From Ascaphus truei (Eukaryota; Chordata; Amphibia; Anura; Ascaphidae): a stretch of DNA of 64,000 nt. How positions within the stretch are numbered: position 1 is the stretch's first letter; each line of letters starts with the position of its first letter. Below, piece after piece: positions 46,136 through 57,127 of the stretch. Made by a program: the position numbers and the translations under genes. The DNA lies in NCBI GenBank assembly GCA_036426205.1, contig CM071571.1, positions 112,671,676 to 112,735,675 on the forward strand, in the 5' to 3' direction. Below the pieces are notes generated by a model. The model searched no databases. It had not been told where the DNA came from and saw only the letters and a list, made by a program, of their open reading frames with translations.

Positions 46136-47860
46136 AATGGTGGGGAGAGGGGGTTGTGTCCATTGGGGGTCACTGTCTGGCATGTTCCTGGATCTTCTGT
46201 ACCCTGAATGTATAGGGTCTGGTTTCTGGGTATCTTGCAGGCAGCACAATCCTTCTGTGCTCAAGAGATCTCCCTTGCAGTTCAAGCAGGAGTCTTTTCT
46301 ACCTATCTTGATGAGCCAGGTGGACTGGTTAGTTGTCGCTAGCTGCAATGAACCAGCTCCCTGCTGGATTCCTCAGACCAATAGAGGCTTTCTATTGAAG
46401 CAATTTAAACAGGCATTACGGCCTTGTCACAGGATTATAAAATACCATTATGGATCGTCATTTTTGGGACTGTTTTGTGGATATCCCCGAGACAAAGGAA
46501 CTGGCTGATCCGAGACAAGTTAAAATCCACCAAAATATGTCAAACATCTCTCTATATGAGGAGAGAGTAGAAACAGATCATATCTTGTATGTCTATGCCT
46601 ATGTATACCACGCACAGATAACTTAATGTTGTTAACCCAACTGATTCTGATTGGTATATACTAGGATATAGTACAGACAGATCAGATGGTGGTATCCCTA
46701 TGCCGCACTATGTACCCAACACAGATAACCTAACTGTGTTAACCCAACTGCAACTTATTGACTAAAGAGCTGATTAGAGAAGGGTGAAATTCGCCAATAT
46801 TCAAATTTGCAGAATGTGGTGTTTATTCGCAAGCACGAATATTCATGACTGGACTCTAAAAAAAGGGACATTCGCTTACTGTACAATGCACACATTTGAG
46901 AGAGAGGGGGGAGAAAGCGAGAGGGAGAGCGAGGGGAGAGCGAGAGCAAGACAGACAGACAGAGAGTGAGAGAATAGAAGGTAAAAGGTGAGGCAGCCAT
47001 CTTTAACAAAACAGTATCTTAATCCTCCACAGGAGTCATTCAAATCATTATGAAATGTTAATAATTCTTCAGATGTACAGTACAAGTTTATAAAACTATG
47101 ACATAATGTCTTAACCCTTTTCATATTATTATATTAGAAACAGTATTACTAAATTAGATTATGCCCAATACTGTAAAAAAAAATCTAGAAACGAACAAAG
47201 AAATTTGAAACATTAAATGCCATTACTGATCCCATTGGTATCCCTTTGTTTCTAAAAATAAATCATTGCAAAATTTAAAATTATTATTAGTAACTAACTT
47301 TGTTAAGTAACCTTAACAAAAACCATGTGTGGAGATTGTCAGTGTTTTTGCAATATCTACAATGGGTGAGATGTTTGTATAAGGTGACTGTATAACATCA
47401 CCAAAAACTCAACATTTGATACATCCATATATTTTTATAATTGAAGAGTATATGACATGTCTTTAAAATATGATGGCAAGTAAACTACTCTCGAAATAAG
47501 AAACTGGTATATATATATATTTAGAAATTGGTTCCAGTATCAAACCCATTGCAGAAACAATTGGGCATCTCAGTGACAGATAAGTCAACTTCTGAACCTT
47601 TGGCATCGTAAAAAAAAAAACACTGGTACAATAGTAGATTCTACTATGAAATATTCAGCCATTTTGTTGTGTAATCCCATTAGAAATTATTTTGACTTTT
47701 TTTTAGGATTAGAGCTAAATTTCTTATAATAATTATGATTTTCTCATTGTCTATACCATTCCTCTAGATAATGTTCAGTGTTTAATATACGGTAACTGTT
47801 CTTTTTTTTAACTGCTTTATTGATAGTTATATAATTATTATTTCATACATTTTTAATAGC
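46136..47860. other. No gene recognised
   Basis: A 123-codon open frame (46137-46508) has no motif that I recognise and no sign of a splice or promoter context. 46888-46975 is a purine-rich GAGA tract. The rest is AT-rich. Confidence 0.4.
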
Positions 47861-48904
47861 TAGTGTAGCCCTTGTAACACCCCACCCACCCCCCAAATGA
47901 GATTGGGGTTGGTATACTCTCTTAGCTACTACTTCAGGGTGTTGTGCTGTACCTGTTGGCAAACAGGAGGGCTGAGTGCTCCGTGATGTGTGGAGAGAAC
48001 CAGGACAGGGGTGCAGATTACCTCTATCTTGCTCGGTGCAACACCTCCAGACAATATGGATCCTCTGTGATGAGCAGGGGATGGCCCATACTGACACTTC
48101 TCCTTGCACAGCAGCAGACAGTAAACACACTCTTTGGGCCTCATTCAGAAAGCCTCGATAAGGCCCTTATCGAGCACTTATCGACCAAAATGGCTACTTG
48201 TATTCAGAAAGCCTCGATAAGTGCTCGATAACGGCCTGTATCGACGTGATCAGACGCTTATCGACCATTTTCTGAAGGATCATAAACTCGCGCAATTCAG
48301 ATACCCGCGAGTCGGCTGTCGAGGCCTATCGCAGCCCATCGCAGCCCTAAAAGGTGTTCTTCTCCCCAAATCCAATACACCACAAAATTTGGGTAAATTG
48401 GTGGGGAGATGGCCTCGATGAGCTACAATGTGTCGGGACTTAGAAAAAATCAGACCCTTTTCCTGCCTGGGATTGATGCCGGGGGTCTCCGGAGCTGATA
48501 GCCATTAATAGCAGCTCCGGAGCCCCCCGGCATGCATCCAAGGCAGGAAAAATGCATTTACAGCAACTTCATTACCTTAGCGGCAAACCGCTAAGGCAAT
48601 GAAGGGGTTAAACACCCATGCCAGGCTTATAGTGGCTATTGAGGGTGGGTGAAGGGGGAATTTGGTCCTTTGTGGCTGTTTAGGCCTTGCGGGGGGGGGG
48701 TTGCGGGGGACTTAACCCCTTCATTACCTTAGCGGTTAATACCGCTAAGGTAAAAAAGGGGTTAACCCAAACGCTACCCACCAGCAAGGTCTAGACACCC
48801 ATCCTTAGGGCTAATACCCCCTTCACCCATCCGGGAAGCCTAAGCACCCACCACGGACTGACTATACCCACCCTGTACCCATTGAGTAGAATAGTGGTAC
48901 ATTG

Positions 48905-49180
48905 TGACACAGTGGCCATCTTGGATTTAGTGACGTCATGTTAAAGGGAATGATGCCAGCAAATCAGAATGGCTGTGCTTCATTTGCCTTTAAGATGACT
49001 TCACTAAATCCAAGATGGCCGGCGTCACATGGTATTTCAGCCAATCAGAGTGTGAAATTGGTTCCCACGATCTGATTGGCTGAAATACCATGTGACGCCG
49101 GCTTCGTGACGTCATCTTTAAGGCAAATGAAGCCCAGCCATTCTGATTGGCTGGCATCATTCCCTTTAAGTGATGTCTGT
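48905..49180. repeat. Nested CRE/CCAAT palindromes
   Basis: The inner dyad GGCGTCACATGGTATTTCAG...CTGAAATACCATGTGACGCC (49018-49103) holds AGCCAATCAG and CTGATTGGCT, that is CCAAT boxes on both strands. The outer arms hold GTGACGTCAT (CRE) and GCCAGCAAATCAGAATGGCT mirrored by AGCCATTCTGATTGGCTGGC. Confidence 0.85.
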
Positions 49181-49239
49181 AAAAAAAAAAATTAAAGTCG
49201 GGACATGGTTTTAACAGCCAATCAGGTGGCTGTTAACCA

Positions 49240-49510
49240 TTTGGAGGCAAAATGTGATGTCACAAGCCCTATTTAAGGCTGTGACACCTCATTTGAGCCC
49301 AAGAAGACAACGAGACAACATCGGTTGGGATCTACCATGGGGCTTTTTGGATTACAACAAGAAGATAGAAGATTAAGAAGATCAAGAAATGGTTACAGAT
49401 GAAGAGAGAAGAAGGTGATTAAAGAAAGAAAAAAGAAGATTTGGGTATCTGATCCGGATCTTCATGGCGGATGGCATCGGATGCTGTTGGAGGGCTTCAA
49501 GGTACGTGAG
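49240..49510 (+). promoter_or_regulatory. Promoter-like module with purine-rich leader and splice donor
   Basis: GTGATGTCACAAGCC (CRE-like, 49254), CTATTTAAGG (TATA-like, about 49270), a leader of about 220 bases full of GAAGA units (AGAAGATAGAAGATTAAGAA), then CTTCAAGGTACGTGAG, a strong splice donor at 49500. Related copies: 17550-17800 (minus strand) and, weaker, 45160-45440. Function is inferred only. Confidence 0.45.
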
Positions 49511-50063
49511 CTTCCTGTTACCCCGGGAGTCGGAGGGCCACCGCTTCTAATGGTAAGTAATATATTGAATGTTTGTAAATGTCTCTTTTTACAGGTTTAT
49601 TCATTGGATGTGTGTTTTGATTTTTTGGGGGAGCCACATTGACTGATAAAATATTAATCTGTACCCCTTTAGGGTACAGATTTATACATTATTATGACAA
49701 TATTTGGGGGGCATTTCTCGCTTGATATTGCTGTTGCTTTTTTTCATTTCAGTTTATTATGTGGATGTGATTGTTTGTTTTTTTACAGCTTAATGCTAAT
49801 AAAAGGTTTGCGATTGGTGTTCGTTTGTAGTTAATGTTGTATTATGTTAGCTAATATGTTTTATGGTTACTTCAGAGATTGTTTGAATTGATTTCTTTGT
49901 CTTTTAATGTTTACATTCATTAATGTTGTAGTAATTAATTGTTATGATTGGTTATTGTTACTATTCATTTTGAGTTGGTTTAGGAATTAATTGTTTTGAT
50001 TGGTTAATGGTTTTATTAATTCATTGTTGATGTTGCTATTGCTTGTATTGATTGGATTAGCTG

Positions 50064-50736
50064 AAAGGAAAAAAAGACGGTGTGAACAGCGCTACAAATA
50101 GTGAATTGGGTAAAAGACCCTTGATTCTGGGCTATGCTGCCTGGTAGAAACTGATTGTACAATCAGATAACATGAACAATTGGAAAAAAGATAAACCGGC
50201 ACCTTACAAGTCCAATGAGATGACTATCAGAGTCCAAATGAGGGGAGTGATGTCAAATAATGATTCAAATAATATCAACTGGTGATTATCCTCCGTGGAC
50301 AGGTGGACATGTGGAAATAAACACAAAAAGAATTATAGTGCAGTATGTCAGTGAACTACACACACACATGAACATAACAAGACAAGACAGTACAGACTCA
50401 CAAGACCAACTATACAAACAATGGCAAGGCTAAAAATGAGTATAAAGCTAATTTAATAAAATATGAGACAACAAATAATAAGAGTACAAGAGTCCTCTTG
50501 TACAAGAGTACAAGAGTCTGTACTGTCTTGTCTTGTTATGTTCATGTGTGTGTGTAGTTCACTGACATACTGCACTATAATTCTTTTTGTGTTTATTTCC
50601 ACATGTCCACCTGTGTACACGGAGGATAATCACCAGTTGATATTATTTGAATCATTATTTGGACATTACTCCCCTCATTTGGACTCTGAAAGTCATCTCA
50701 TTTGACTTGTAAGGCGCCGGTTTATCTTTTTTCCGA
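50064..50736. mobile_element. Inverted composite insertion with 14-bp TSD
   Basis: GATTGGATTAGCTG is found at 50050-50063 and 50736-50749. Inside, GGAAAAAAGATAAACCGGCA (from about 50180) is mirrored by the right end GCGCCGGTTTATCTTTTTTCC; the arms cover about 50180-50430 and 50505-50735, with GACTCTGAAAGTCATCTCAT-type text in both. Before the left arm is another end-like stretch (GGAAAAAAAGACGGTG, 50068). The closing GGCGCCGGTTTAT resembles the proposed PLE tail ends in this window, so I suspect a PLE-type insertion. No hammerhead is present. Confidence 0.55.
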
Positions 50737-52006
50737 TTGGATTAGCTGGCTACTATTTTTATTTAGTGACGTGTGTTTTTTTGGAGTTTACTTATGTTTT
50801 ATTATTGTGTGTCTTGTGTATTACTGTATTGTAATTAAGGTGCCCATTGAGTGCTATAGAGGCTTATCATGCCCATATTATTATTATATGGGTATGATGT
50901 ACCACTATACTAAACAATGGGTACAGGGTGGGTATAGTCAGTCAGGGGTGGGTGCTTAGGCCTCCCAGGTTTGTATCGGGTCAGGGTGGGTTAACCCCTT
51001 AATGACTATAGTGGTTAGTAACCGCTAAGGTGATTAAGGGGTTAGGGGCCATTAGAATGTCTTTATTATGTAAATATACTTTCTTGCTACGGAGGACAGA
51101 GGGACCTGCTGTTGTGGTAAGTATAACTGTATTTATTTACTTTATTTTTGTATGCTAATGCAGTGTTTAATAATGGACAAATAATCTATTATCCATATCT
51201 GGATAATAGTTATTTTGCCCATTACTGTACTGTATGGGTTTGGGTGGAGGGGGGGGGGGTGTGTATTGATGTTTATTAAAATATTTATTAATATACATTT
51301 CTTTCATAGTGTAGATGTGCAGGGGGTCTCCGGAGCTGAACCACATTGGTTTTATGTCCGGGGACCCCCTGCTTCCCAAGATACAGGCACCTTTATGGGG
51401 TGCCGGTATCCCTCTGCATTGAAATGTCCCGCATCACGTGACCGGGACATTTTCTTGCATAGGTGATAGCAACACCCAAAAAAAGGCATTTTAAATGCCC
51501 TGGCGATATTTTTTATCAACCCTCTCTGAATGAGGCCCTTTGTCTTCTCTGGGTTTTATTGCATGCAGAGTATTCACAGAGTCATTACAGTTCTTTCTTT
51601 AGGAATAAGGCCTTGCAGGCCCCATCCAGATTCTTATCCCAGGTAGTGCTCAGGATAACACACTCACTCCCACTCCTCAGCGGGAGGGGAGACAGATTGA
51701 CTGGACTTCTGGGAAAGTGTCAGAAACAACCCGCAGGAGATGTTTGTAACCCTGCCCCTTAACAGAGCAGGTAGAATACTGATTGGTCATCACATACTAC
51801 AGATGAACCAATTAGTATCCTTCCTTAAGGCTGACACTCTATGGTAGTTGCTAAGGCCCGCCCTTGGATACTGATGACACAAGCCAAGGCTGCAATAGCA
51901 CACAAGGCCTTGAAAGAAGGAATAAACCCCTTCACTGGCTGCACCTAACAGGACTTACACTAGAAAGGTCCGGGCAGAGAAGTAGTGGCCGGGAGGCTAG
52001 GCTATA

Positions 52007-52900
52007 TTCTCCCCCTGCTGAAAACTCTAACAACTGCGCTTGGACTGCAGTGGACCCACCGCGCAACAACCTGAAATTTGCAAAACACAACTTGTGTAAC
52101 ATTTACATACATATTGCAATAACATTTGCACAAACATGATACCATTACAATGTGACAGTACCAGTTCTACAACATAAGTAGGCTTCCTTTAATATAAGTG
52201 GGCTGGATCAGGTTTCATCACCATATGACCTTGACTATCAGGCAATCTTATGGAATAGCATTGTTTTATTCCCAGACACGAGATATATTCTACCCTATTC
52301 ATGTGAATACTACGCCCCACCTTCCATATCCTTAGCAACATCTGTATTTCAGCTTGTGCTGCAACCTTGCGCTGACCCACCTCTCCTTGTGGTGATACCC
52401 CTACCAATGGTGTGACAGGCAGGGCAGGTATAACAACACTATTACCCATTGGAACATCAGGCATTACTGGTAACAAGGCCCAAGGGGTCATAGTGTTAAC
52501 CTTAAGATGAACAGCATCAGGGTGTACTGAGACAGAGCAGGACGGAACGACACATTAGAGGCCTCGAAGCGGGAGACTAATGAGACCTCCCGAGGCAGAG
52601 CCATAAAAGTGTCCAGAGCCCCTGAATACACTAGATTCAGCTGCAACGGCGGCTGCAACATCATGGAAGCTCTGTTCTTCTTTTCTCCCCGGCACTGCAG
52701 GGAAAAGGAGTCTGAGGACTCGGCACTCACCGGGGAGGTAGCAGCAGCTGTTACACCCATCCGGCCGGACGGCTTTGCGGCCTTCTCTTCTCCTGGCATT
52801 TGTCTCCCGTGCTGTCGTCAATCAGGATCTTCTTCGGCAACTAGGGAAACCCCTCACTAGTAAAAGCCCCTCAACTGCGCTTGCGTGGCACTCGTGCCCC
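52007..52900 (-). pseudogene. LTR-retrotransposon internal end with unrecognised ORF
   Basis: The minus-strand frame 52491-52189 (100 codons) ends VGRSIHMNRVEY, then CYSIRLPDSQGHMVMKPDPAHLY and a stop. The same pattern closes the relic at 14659-15010. Both lie shortly before a polypurine tract and a minus-strand LTR, so both are the 3' coding end of one retrotransposon lineage. Frames upstream (52488-52821) give Arg/Ala-rich text with no motif. I do not recognise the domain. Confidence 0.5.
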
Positions 52901-53013
52901 AACTGCTAAGCAGTAATAGACATAATTGAGGGGAAGGGGGGTTTCCGAGGTGCTCCAAAAAGCCGCTGCATGGAGACAAGGCACCTGAAAAAAAGGCAGC
53001 AATCAATGCAGGG

Positions 53014-53639
53014 TGTCATATTCCTTAGCCCGCTGTACCCATTCTTGGCCACCAGGACTGCTGCCACTCTCAATGTCTTGTTCTAGCCTGCTGTACCCAT
53101 GCTTGGCCACCGGGACTGCTTCCACTCTCAATGTCTTGTTCTAGCCTGCAGTACCTATACTTGTCCACCGGGATTGCTGCTGCTAAACTAAGGAACATTC
53201 CAGACTCTGATACCTGACACCTCTGCACCTGTGCTCCACCTCTCAGCCTGCCTATATAAACCTCCCTTTCCTGTTCCTCCCTTGCCTCTGTTTCAAGTCA
53301 GACTCCTATGCACATGCCTCTGATCCTGATCTGTTCCTGTACCTGTATTTGAGTCTGTTTGCAGTAAAGGCCCTTACTGGTAATCTGGCTTGTCCTTGTT
53401 TGTTCCCGTTCTCAGTCCCTGCTCCCAGACCTGTCCCTCCTCGCCTGTCCTGTTCCAGTCTCCTCGTTGCCGACCTCTGCTTGTTACCTGACTTCGCTAC
53501 CTGCCGCCTGCCTCGGACCCCTGCTTGTTAACTGACTTCGCTATCTGCCACCTGCCTCTGATCTCTGCTTGTGACCCCTACTACGCTCCTGCTGTTCCGG
53601 CCACCGAGATCCTACCCGCCACAGGAGTCTCCCGTGACA
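53014..53639 (+). mobile_element. Solo LTR with 5-bp TSD
   Basis: The 626-bp block starts TGTCATATTCC and ends CTCCCGTGACA, with CAGGG on both sides (53009-53013 and 53640-53644). CCTATATAAACC (53249) is a TATA box, and GCAGTAAAGGCCC (about 53360) may serve as the poly(A) signal. Two tandem arrays lie inside: a unit of about 60 bp with TTGGCCACCRGGACTGCT (three copies, 53030-53185) and a unit of about 50 bp with CTTGTTACCTGACTTCGCTA (three copies, 53475-53585). The layout is like a gypsy-type LTR. Confidence 0.85.
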
Positions 53640-53644
53640 CAGGG

Positions 53645-55110
53645 GCAATATGTTAAAAACACCAAGGGTGGATAAGAGTGAATTAAATGAAAAAGGAAAG
53701 CCAAAAGGATTTATATATTTATATATACACACACACAGTATATACACAGATCCACAAAATGACCTCACACACGGACGCTAAGGAACCTTTCCAGGAGGCA
53801 GTTGTGGTGCACAGTAAAGGAGAAAAGGAATAGTCAAAATAAGATCACTTGATCTATATTACCGGCACAACACTAAGTTAGGGCAAAAAAATTACATCCA
53901 AATGCACACAAATCAGAAGTTTTGGTGCCCAGGGGGACCTTCTTCAGTGGTCACATACCTGCTATGGGCCGCATAATAAATACCCTAAAAAGGCATGAAC
54001 ATACAATTGCAGGGAAATTGCTAAGCAACTGCAGGTAAATGACAGCAACAATCAGGTTCATGAGGGTAAAAGGTAGCAAAAGGCAGGGAGCTAGGTAAGG
54101 GCAGGGATCAGTGCAGCTGAGGATATATGTGTCAAAAGCAATTTGTAACTGTTATCCACCTGTATACAGAATAAAGGCTGTTATATTCACAACATCATCT
54201 GCCTTGTTTCATTATTATATTAGGCATAACCTAGGATATTCTATCAATCTGAAGTGGTACATATAAAACAACACAGCATGTACTGTATTAGTAGAAAAAG
54301 GTGATGCTTGGTCCCCTTACAGCTGTAGACAGTCTCAGTGAGCTGTTTCCCTCAGCAATCAGTGCCAGCACTTAAATGTAAGCAATCAATTAAATATTAG
54401 AGAACACATAGCGGGCTGTCAAGGTGCAGTAAAGTCAAGTGACAGAAACTAACCCATAAGATCAAATCCATGACACTAATCATACATATAAGATATAAAA
54501 AGAAATGTAAAAATATGTCTAAGTCTCCTGTATCAAACAGAAATGCTATCTGTATCTATAACAAATCTTCACTGTGACACTAGTATATAGGAATCCTTAG
54601 TGTGCTATGTGTCACAGGCACCCTTAATCTCGCCTAGAAATACTTGGTGTATTAATTATTAGTGTATGCTAGGTTCAAGCTTAAGCTGACAGCAGTCACT
54701 AAACCATCACTTAATATAAACACAACCCACGAAAGAGCTGAAGCAGGGTTCAGTGCTAGAAGCTAATACACACATAGTATGGAGAGTGAGGGATGAGGTT
54801 CCTTGCAAGGCCATTTAATCCATTAGGCACAATAGGCAGTGCTTAGGGCCTATGAACCTTTCAAGGGCCTACAAAAAGTTTGTAACCTGGGAAAAAATGT
54901 ATTGACCCGAAAAAGGAAAATGAAACTGGAAGGTCAAAATAAATAACTTTTTAATTAAATGTCTTTACAAAACATAGCATATTGCAACTGTCAATAAACT
55001 TGTAAATAAAAAATGATAACGTTTTAATTAAATGTTTATAGATTAAACAAAATTAACAAAACTCAAATTATGTTAACTTTGCGACTCTTTTTGTTAGCAA
55101 AATCAGATAT
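53645..55110. other. No gene; contains a decayed hammerhead on the minus strand
   Basis: Apart from the motif at 53911-53952 and short (TA)/(CA) tracts near 53710-53750, I see no feature. Confidence 0.4.
53911..53952 (-). ncRNA. Decayed hammerhead-like motif
   Basis: On the minus strand: CCA, core CTGAAGA (53947-53941), helix II AGGT...CACC, then AAAA (G12 lost) and CTTCTG instead of ACGTTG. The first half of the core is canonical and the second is not. Confidence 0.4.
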
Positions 55111-55114
55111 AAAT

Positions 55115-55770
55115 GCTGCTGCCAGAATCACTCTTCTCTACTCTTTCCTAAATCTATCTCAGCGTCTCCCCTGCTGAAATCCCTATCCTGGCTTCTTATC
55201 AAATCCCTTATCACACACTGAATTCTCCTCCTCACTTTTAAAGCTTTACACTCTTCTGCTCCTCCTAACATCTCAGCCCTAATTTCTCTCTATGCACCAT
55301 CCTGACGCTTGCGTTCTGCTCAAGGTTGTCTTCTCTCTACCACTTTTGTATCTTAATCCCTCTCCCGCCTAAACCTTTCTCACTGACTGCCCCACACCTC
55401 TGGAATGCCCCCCCCCTCAATATCCGACTAGCACCCTCTCTATCCACCTTTAACACTCACATTAAAACACACTTGCTAAAGGAAGCATATGAGTAACTCC
55501 ATGGCTGATAATTTACACCTCATACATAAAGCTTGTACCCTTGTAAACACACTTACCAGAACACTCTCATACTGTCGTTGTACGTTCTTCCTATCAACAA
55601 ATTAGATTGGAAGCTCTTTGGAGCAGGGACTCCTTTTCCTAAATGTTACTTTTATGTCTGAAGCACTTCTTCCCTTTCTGTTATTTATTATTTGTTATTT
55701 ATATGATCGTCACATATATTACTGCTGTGACGCGCTATGTACATTAATGGTGCAATATAAATAAATGTGG
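55115..55770 (+). pseudogene. L2-type LINE: RT C-terminal relic and 3' tail
   Basis: Three-frame reading gives the ordered hallmarks of the C-terminal part of an L2/CR1-type ORF2: a KALHSSAPPNISAL segment (Y/FKALHGLAPPYLSDL in the family), then LNIRLAPSLSTF, then IKTHLLKEAYE before the stop. Several stops and frameshifts interrupt it. The 3' UTR has TTGGAGCAGGGACTCCTTTT, TATTACTGCTGTGACGCGCT and a closing AATATAAATAAATG, the usual L2 tail. It is 5'-truncated. Confidence 0.7.
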
Positions 55771-55774
55771 TCAG

Positions 55775-56160
55775 AGGTTTTAGTCTTGTACACCTTAAAT
55801 GCTATAATGTTAGCAATATACTTGCGTTTATAGTACCGGTGGTCGGTGGTTCAGGAAAAAACCTGTCTGGTGTATTCTCAGGATACATGTAAGTAAGTAG
55901 AGGATCCGGCGCTCCACCAATCAGAGACACTGACCTTTCATGCGGAAGTGCAATCAGGATACCATTGGAAGCACATGGGGTAACGGAGGGGGGTGTTTGT
56001 AATTATTCACTTATCTTTGGACTATATATGTTGGACATTTACATCCCTTATTTTCCAGTCACTTGATAAAGTACTGATCGAAGTTCGAAACGCTGTGTGT
56101 GCCACAAAGAGAATGAATTCTTTAGTGCAATATAAATAAAGTCATACATACATATAATGT
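55775..56160 (+). mobile_element. PLE terminal fragment with hammerhead-like motif
   Basis: Noncoding sequence leading to the motif at 56058 and about 60-100 bp after it (GCAATATAAATAAAGTC). It adjoins the 3' end of the hAT pseudogene. Limits are approximate. Confidence 0.4.
56058..56104 (+). ncRNA. Hammerhead-like motif (U3-A8 variant)
   Basis: Helix I CAC with GTG, core TTGATAA (56063-56069), helix II GTAC...GTTC with one mismatch, core GAAA (56087-56090), helix III ACGCTGT with an extra loop base. The base at the cleavage position is G, so activity is doubtful. Confidence 0.5.
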
Positions 56161-56525
56161 CTTCAAATGTAATTTCCCACAAGATATAATTTTCAATTGA
56201 AGTAGTGCAAGGGACGATAGTTGTCTGTCCAATGGTTGACCGAAGACAATTCTTTATGTTTGAGTTTTGAAAAAGTACATTCTCCTTTCGAATTTGTTCC
56301 AAAAATGGGAAGATATATTCTAAAAGCAATATTTGCATTTGGAAAACTTGTAACCAGTTTATCCTCTTTTTGTGCACTGATCATTTCGGCCACAGATTTA
56401 TTGTCTGCATACATTTATGAGAACAATAGAAACTCATCAATAAATGCATCTTCGAGAACTGAAGGATATATGTCAATTAAGGCCCTTGCATTAGAAACCA
56501 CTTCATCACTGGACATTACTGTAGT

Positions 56526-56880
56526 GCCGACGAGTATTCTAAAACAAATATGGGGCAATCACCAACAAGACCCAGGTACATGCTGGGTACATGCTGGGTA
56601 CATGCTGGGTACATGCTGGGTACATGCTGCAACATTTCAGTGACATTTCTAGAGACAGACCAATGGCCCATCGGATTAACAGTGGGGGTCCCTGGCAGTC
56701 CCAAACTGAATGGGACTGCCAGGAACCCCTGCTGTGTTAATCTGATGTACCATTAGTCTCTGCAGAAATGTCACTGACATGTTGCAGCATGTACCTAGCA
56801 TGTACCTGGATCTTGTTGGTAATAGCCCCAGATTTTCCAAGGCAAGTTTAAGGCAAGTTTTAGAATACTCGTCGGCGCAC
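56526..56880. mobile_element. MITE inserted in the hAT pseudogene
   Basis: The arms GCCGACGAGTATTCTAAAAC (56526) and GTTTTAGAATACTCGTCGGC (56857) are inverted repeats, and the pairing runs to the centre (GGCAGTCCCA...TGGGACTGCC, about 56704). CTGTAGT at 56519-56525 and 56881-56887, extended by one mismatch, looks like an 8-bp TSD as made by hAT elements. The left arm has the 11-base unit GGGTACATGCT repeated about four times. Confidence 0.75.
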
Positions 56881-57127
56881 CTGTAGTCTGTCAAGAAGAA
56901 AATGAAACATTTCATACAGTGTTACGTATGCTGCTCGCCATTTACCCATCTCAAATAAGAAGACTCTATTATAGGATAGAGAGACTGTGTACGGAATTTG
57001 TCGCTACCACTCAGGATAAGTATTATCAATAACTTCGATTTCTTATCGTTTGCTTTCTGTACATTCCGTATTGTTGGATGGTGTAAGTTTTTTGCCATGA
57101 CCTAAAACAAATCAAATTTATTGCAGG

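Larger units (their letters stand above)
48136..51538 (+). mobile_element. Harbinger-like element with promoter module
   Basis: The ends are GGGCCTCATTCAGAAAGCC and the complement of GGGCCTCATTCAGAGAGGG, with TTT on both sides (48133-48135 and 51539-51541) as a 3-bp TSD. Order inside: CCTCGATAAGTGCTCGATAA tandem units, palindromes (48464-48545, 48566-48610, 48715-48765), CRE/CCAAT palindromes (48905-49180), promoter-like module (49240-49510), TGTACCCCTTTAGGGTACA dyad (49660), AT-rich stretch, a foreign composite insert (50064-50736), CATGCCCATATTATTATTAT dyad (50868), TTAACCCC cassette (50993-51045), CTATTATCC dyad (51186-51208) and one arm of the GGGGGTCTCCGGAGCTGAAC palindrome. No transposase remains. 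Confidence 0.7.
47864..52006 (-). mobile_element. 3' LTR split by a Harbinger-like element
   Basis: The plus-strand start TGTAGCCCTTGTAAC and the end GGAGGCTAGGCTATA (a changed CTACA) frame about 740 bp of LTR once 48136-51538 and one TTT are removed. On the minus strand CAGCAGGGGGAGAA stands just before TATAGCC, as a polypurine tract should. This matches the arrangement at 14433 (CCAGCCTGGCTACACTCTTC). Retrotransposon internal sequence follows (52007-52800). Confidence 0.6.

Noticed and set aside
46137..46508. 123-codon frame as a possible gene
   Set aside because: No motif, no homologous piece in the window, no promoter or splice context.
52555..52860. Overlapping frames on both strands near the LTR relic
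   Set aside because: Only Arg/Ala/Ser-rich text; kept within the retrotransposon relic and not called separately.
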